DNA from: CAMLOF01 sp966692625 | Lineage (GTDB): Bacteria > Pseudomonadota > Gammaproteobacteria > Burkholderiales > Burkholderiaceae_C | Reading direction: 5' to 3' | NCBI GenBank assembly: GCA_966692625.1 | Contig: CBKZAG010000004.1 | Span: 1 to 41,443 of the forward strand | DNA: 41,443 nucleotides | Shown: in pieces, positions 40,411-41,443 of the stretch | Layout of the letters: each line of letters opens with the position of its first letter | Numbering within the stretch: position 1 is the stretch's first letter | The notes under the pieces: model-generated | The model's input: the letters and a program-made list of their open reading frames with translations, nothing else | Databases searched by the model: none | Told to the model about the DNA's origin: nothing | Translations under genes and position numbers: made by a program

Positions 40411-41265
40411 TCAGCGCCAGCCCAGGGCCAGTGCCATGGCCAGGTAAGCGGCGATCTCGCTGATCTGCTGGCAGGCGCCCAGGCCGTCGCCGGTGAAGCC
40501 TTGCAGGCGCCGGGCCAGACGGCTGTGCACCGCCAGCCAGCCCAGGGCCGAGCCCGCCACGCCCCACAGCAGCACTTCTGCCTGCGCCTGTGGGGTTGGC
40601 AGGCTGCCGCTCCAGTGCGCGGGCAAGGCATCGGTCAGCCACAGCGCCAAAGTCACCGCCAGGGTGCACCACAAGACGCCAGCGGCCAGCGCCGCGTTGC
40701 CTATCTGTTCTGCCAGCGGTTTGGACTTGCTCTGCCCGGTGTCGCCCACATGGGGCAGCAGTCGTATGGTCAGCAGGGGCCAGGTGCGCGACGTCACATG
40801 GGCCAGGGCCAGGCCCAGCGCGGCAATGCTGAGCGACACCTGGCCCAGCAAGGCCAACAGCACCACCTTGGTCAGCAGCACCAGCACCAGTGCCATGGCA
40901 CCAAAGGCGCCGATGCGCGAGTCCTTCATGATCTCCAGCGCACGCTCGCGGTTGTAGCTACCGCCCAGACCGTCGGTCAGGTCGGCCAGACCGTCTTCAT
41001 GGAAGCCACCGGTGACCCAGATGGTGGCGAAGGTGCTGAGCACCGCCGCCGCCCAGGGCGTGGCACTGGTGCCCGGCAGGTGCAGGCACAGCAACAGGTA
41101 GACCACAGCGGCCACTGTGCCCATCACCAAGCCCACGCCAGGGAAGTGCGCGGCGCTGGCGCGCAGCATGGCGGGGCTGAAACCCACCCAGCGTGCCAGC
41201 GCACCGGTCACCGGTATGCGCGTGAAGAACTGCAGCGCCAGCAGAAAGTGCCTGATGCCTTGCAC
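40411..41265 (-). CDS. cobS: Adenosylcobinamide-GDP ribazoletransferase (cobalamin synthase) CobS
   Basis: Integral membrane enzyme joining adenosylcobinamide-GDP with alpha-ribazole (or its phosphate), the last assembly step of the nucleotide loop of vitamin B12. It has 284 residues and about six membrane segments. The N-terminal FLLALQFFTRIPV and the conserved acidic motif GGFHEDGLADLTDGLGG (near residues 86-102) are diagnostic, as is RALEIMKDSRIGAFG after it. It lies 20 bases after the end of ilvA, with no room for a cobalamin riboswitch. Confidence 0.95.
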   Translation of the reverse strand: MQGIRHFLLALQFFTRIPVTGALARWVGFSPAMLRASAAHFPGVGLVMGTVAAVVYLLLCLHLPGTSATPWAAAVLSTFATIWVTGGFHEDGLADLTDGLGGSYNRERALEIMKDSRIGAFGAMALVLVLLTKVVLLALLGQVSLSIAALGLALAHVTSRTWPLLTIRLLPHVGDTGQSKSKPLAEQIGNAALAAGVLWCTLAVTLALWLTDALPAHWSGSLPTPQAQAEVLLWGVAGSALGWLAVHSRLARRLQGFTGDGLGACQQISEIAAYLAMALALGWR

Positions 41266-41285
41266 GTCGCGCTGCCTGTGGCGGG

Positions 41286-41443
41286 TCAGGCCTTGAGGAA
41301 CAGCCGGAACACAGGGTTCTGGGTCTCTTCCACATAGGGGTAGCCCAGGGTGTCCAGAAACTTCTGGAAGGCCTTGCCGTCCTTGTCCGGCACCTGCAGG
41401 CCCACCAGAATGCGGCCGTAGTCAGCCCCCTGGTTGCGGTAGT
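41286..41443 (-). CDS. ilvA: Threonine dehydratase IlvA, C-terminal end only
   Basis: Only the last 52 codons are inside the window. They read through RNQGADYGRILVGLQVP and LGYPYVEETQNPVFRLFL, the end of the second ACT-like regulatory domain of biosynthetic threonine dehydratase, which makes 2-oxobutanoate for isoleucine. This C-terminal end binds isoleucine/valine in the long form of the enzyme, so a full-length regulated type is implied. It precedes cobS by 20 bases. The rest lies to the right of the window. Confidence 0.85.
   Translation of the reverse strand, partial: YRNQGADYGRILVGLQVPDKDGKAFQKFLDTLGYPYVEETQNPVFRLFLKA

Noticed and set aside
41266..41285. Cobalamin riboswitch before cobS
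   Set aside because: Only 20 bases separate ilvA and cobS, far too few for a riboswitch.
1..41443. CRISPR array, insertion sequence, tRNA or rRNA gene
   Set aside because: No regularly spaced repeats, no transposase frame and no cloverleaf-like or rRNA sequence were recognised in any gap between genes.

Overview
The window is chromosomal DNA of a GC-rich Gram-negative, motile bacterium. It is most likely a betaproteobacterium of the Burkholderiales, probably family Comamonadaceae. That placement is an inference from gene order (ugp operon, the giant DUF3683 FAD/iron-sulfur protein, ubiE/Tim44-like/ubiJ-like/ubiB, aspS, yqj-like genes, then motAB-cheYZ and a flagellar cluster) and from protein flavour. 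There was no database search. I see no mobile element, CRISPR array, tRNA or rRNA, and no stretch over 300 bases lacks a gene.

Region 1 (1-3146, minus strand): the glycerol-3-phosphate ABC importer, read ugpB, ugpA, ugpE (ugpE is cut by the window edge). A stem-loop lies between ugpB and ugpA, and the upstream region holds a short palindrome and weak PHO-box-like repeats. Region 2 (3147-15962, plus strand): housekeeping genes. They comprise a 1303-residue FAD plus Fe-S dehydrogenase, a HIT hydrolase, a DUF971 protein, a ubiquinone block (ubiE, a Tim44-like membrane protein, a UbiJ-like protein, ubiB), an FmdB zinc-ribbon protein, a DUF502 membrane protein, aspS, and three small membrane or ribosome-associated proteins resembling YqjD, YqjE and YqjK.

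Region 3 (16073-25309, plus strand): motor and chemotaxis output (motA, motB, cheY, cheZ), a clear intrinsic terminator, then export and regulatory genes (flhB, flhA, flhF, a FlhG/FleN-like protein without a P-loop, and the flagellar sigma factor fliA). Region 4 (25317-26915, minus strand): flgA, and flgM-flgN behind a near-consensus sigma-28 promoter. fliA and the anti-sigma unit converge with only 7 bases between their stop codons. Region 5 (27152-37645, plus strand): the complete rod-hook operon flgBCDEFGHIJKL, followed directly by an HDOD regulatory protein. Region 6 (38852-41443, minus strand): tail of ilvA, then cobS, cobC and a 5'-nucleotidase in one compact run.

Together the flagellar genes give basal-body rod, rings, hook, hook-filament junction, part of the export gate, stator, motor switching control and the FliA/FlgM checkpoint. 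Filament, switch and most chemotaxis genes are not in this window. Most of the region is conventional. The most unusual signals are (i) a terminator-like hairpin whose loop holds the start codon of the ubiJ-like gene, (ii) a perfect inverted repeat directly against the flhB start codon where a Shine-Dalgarno should be, (iii) the FlhG-like protein that has lost its ATP-binding motif, and (iv) an eight-G run inside cheY.
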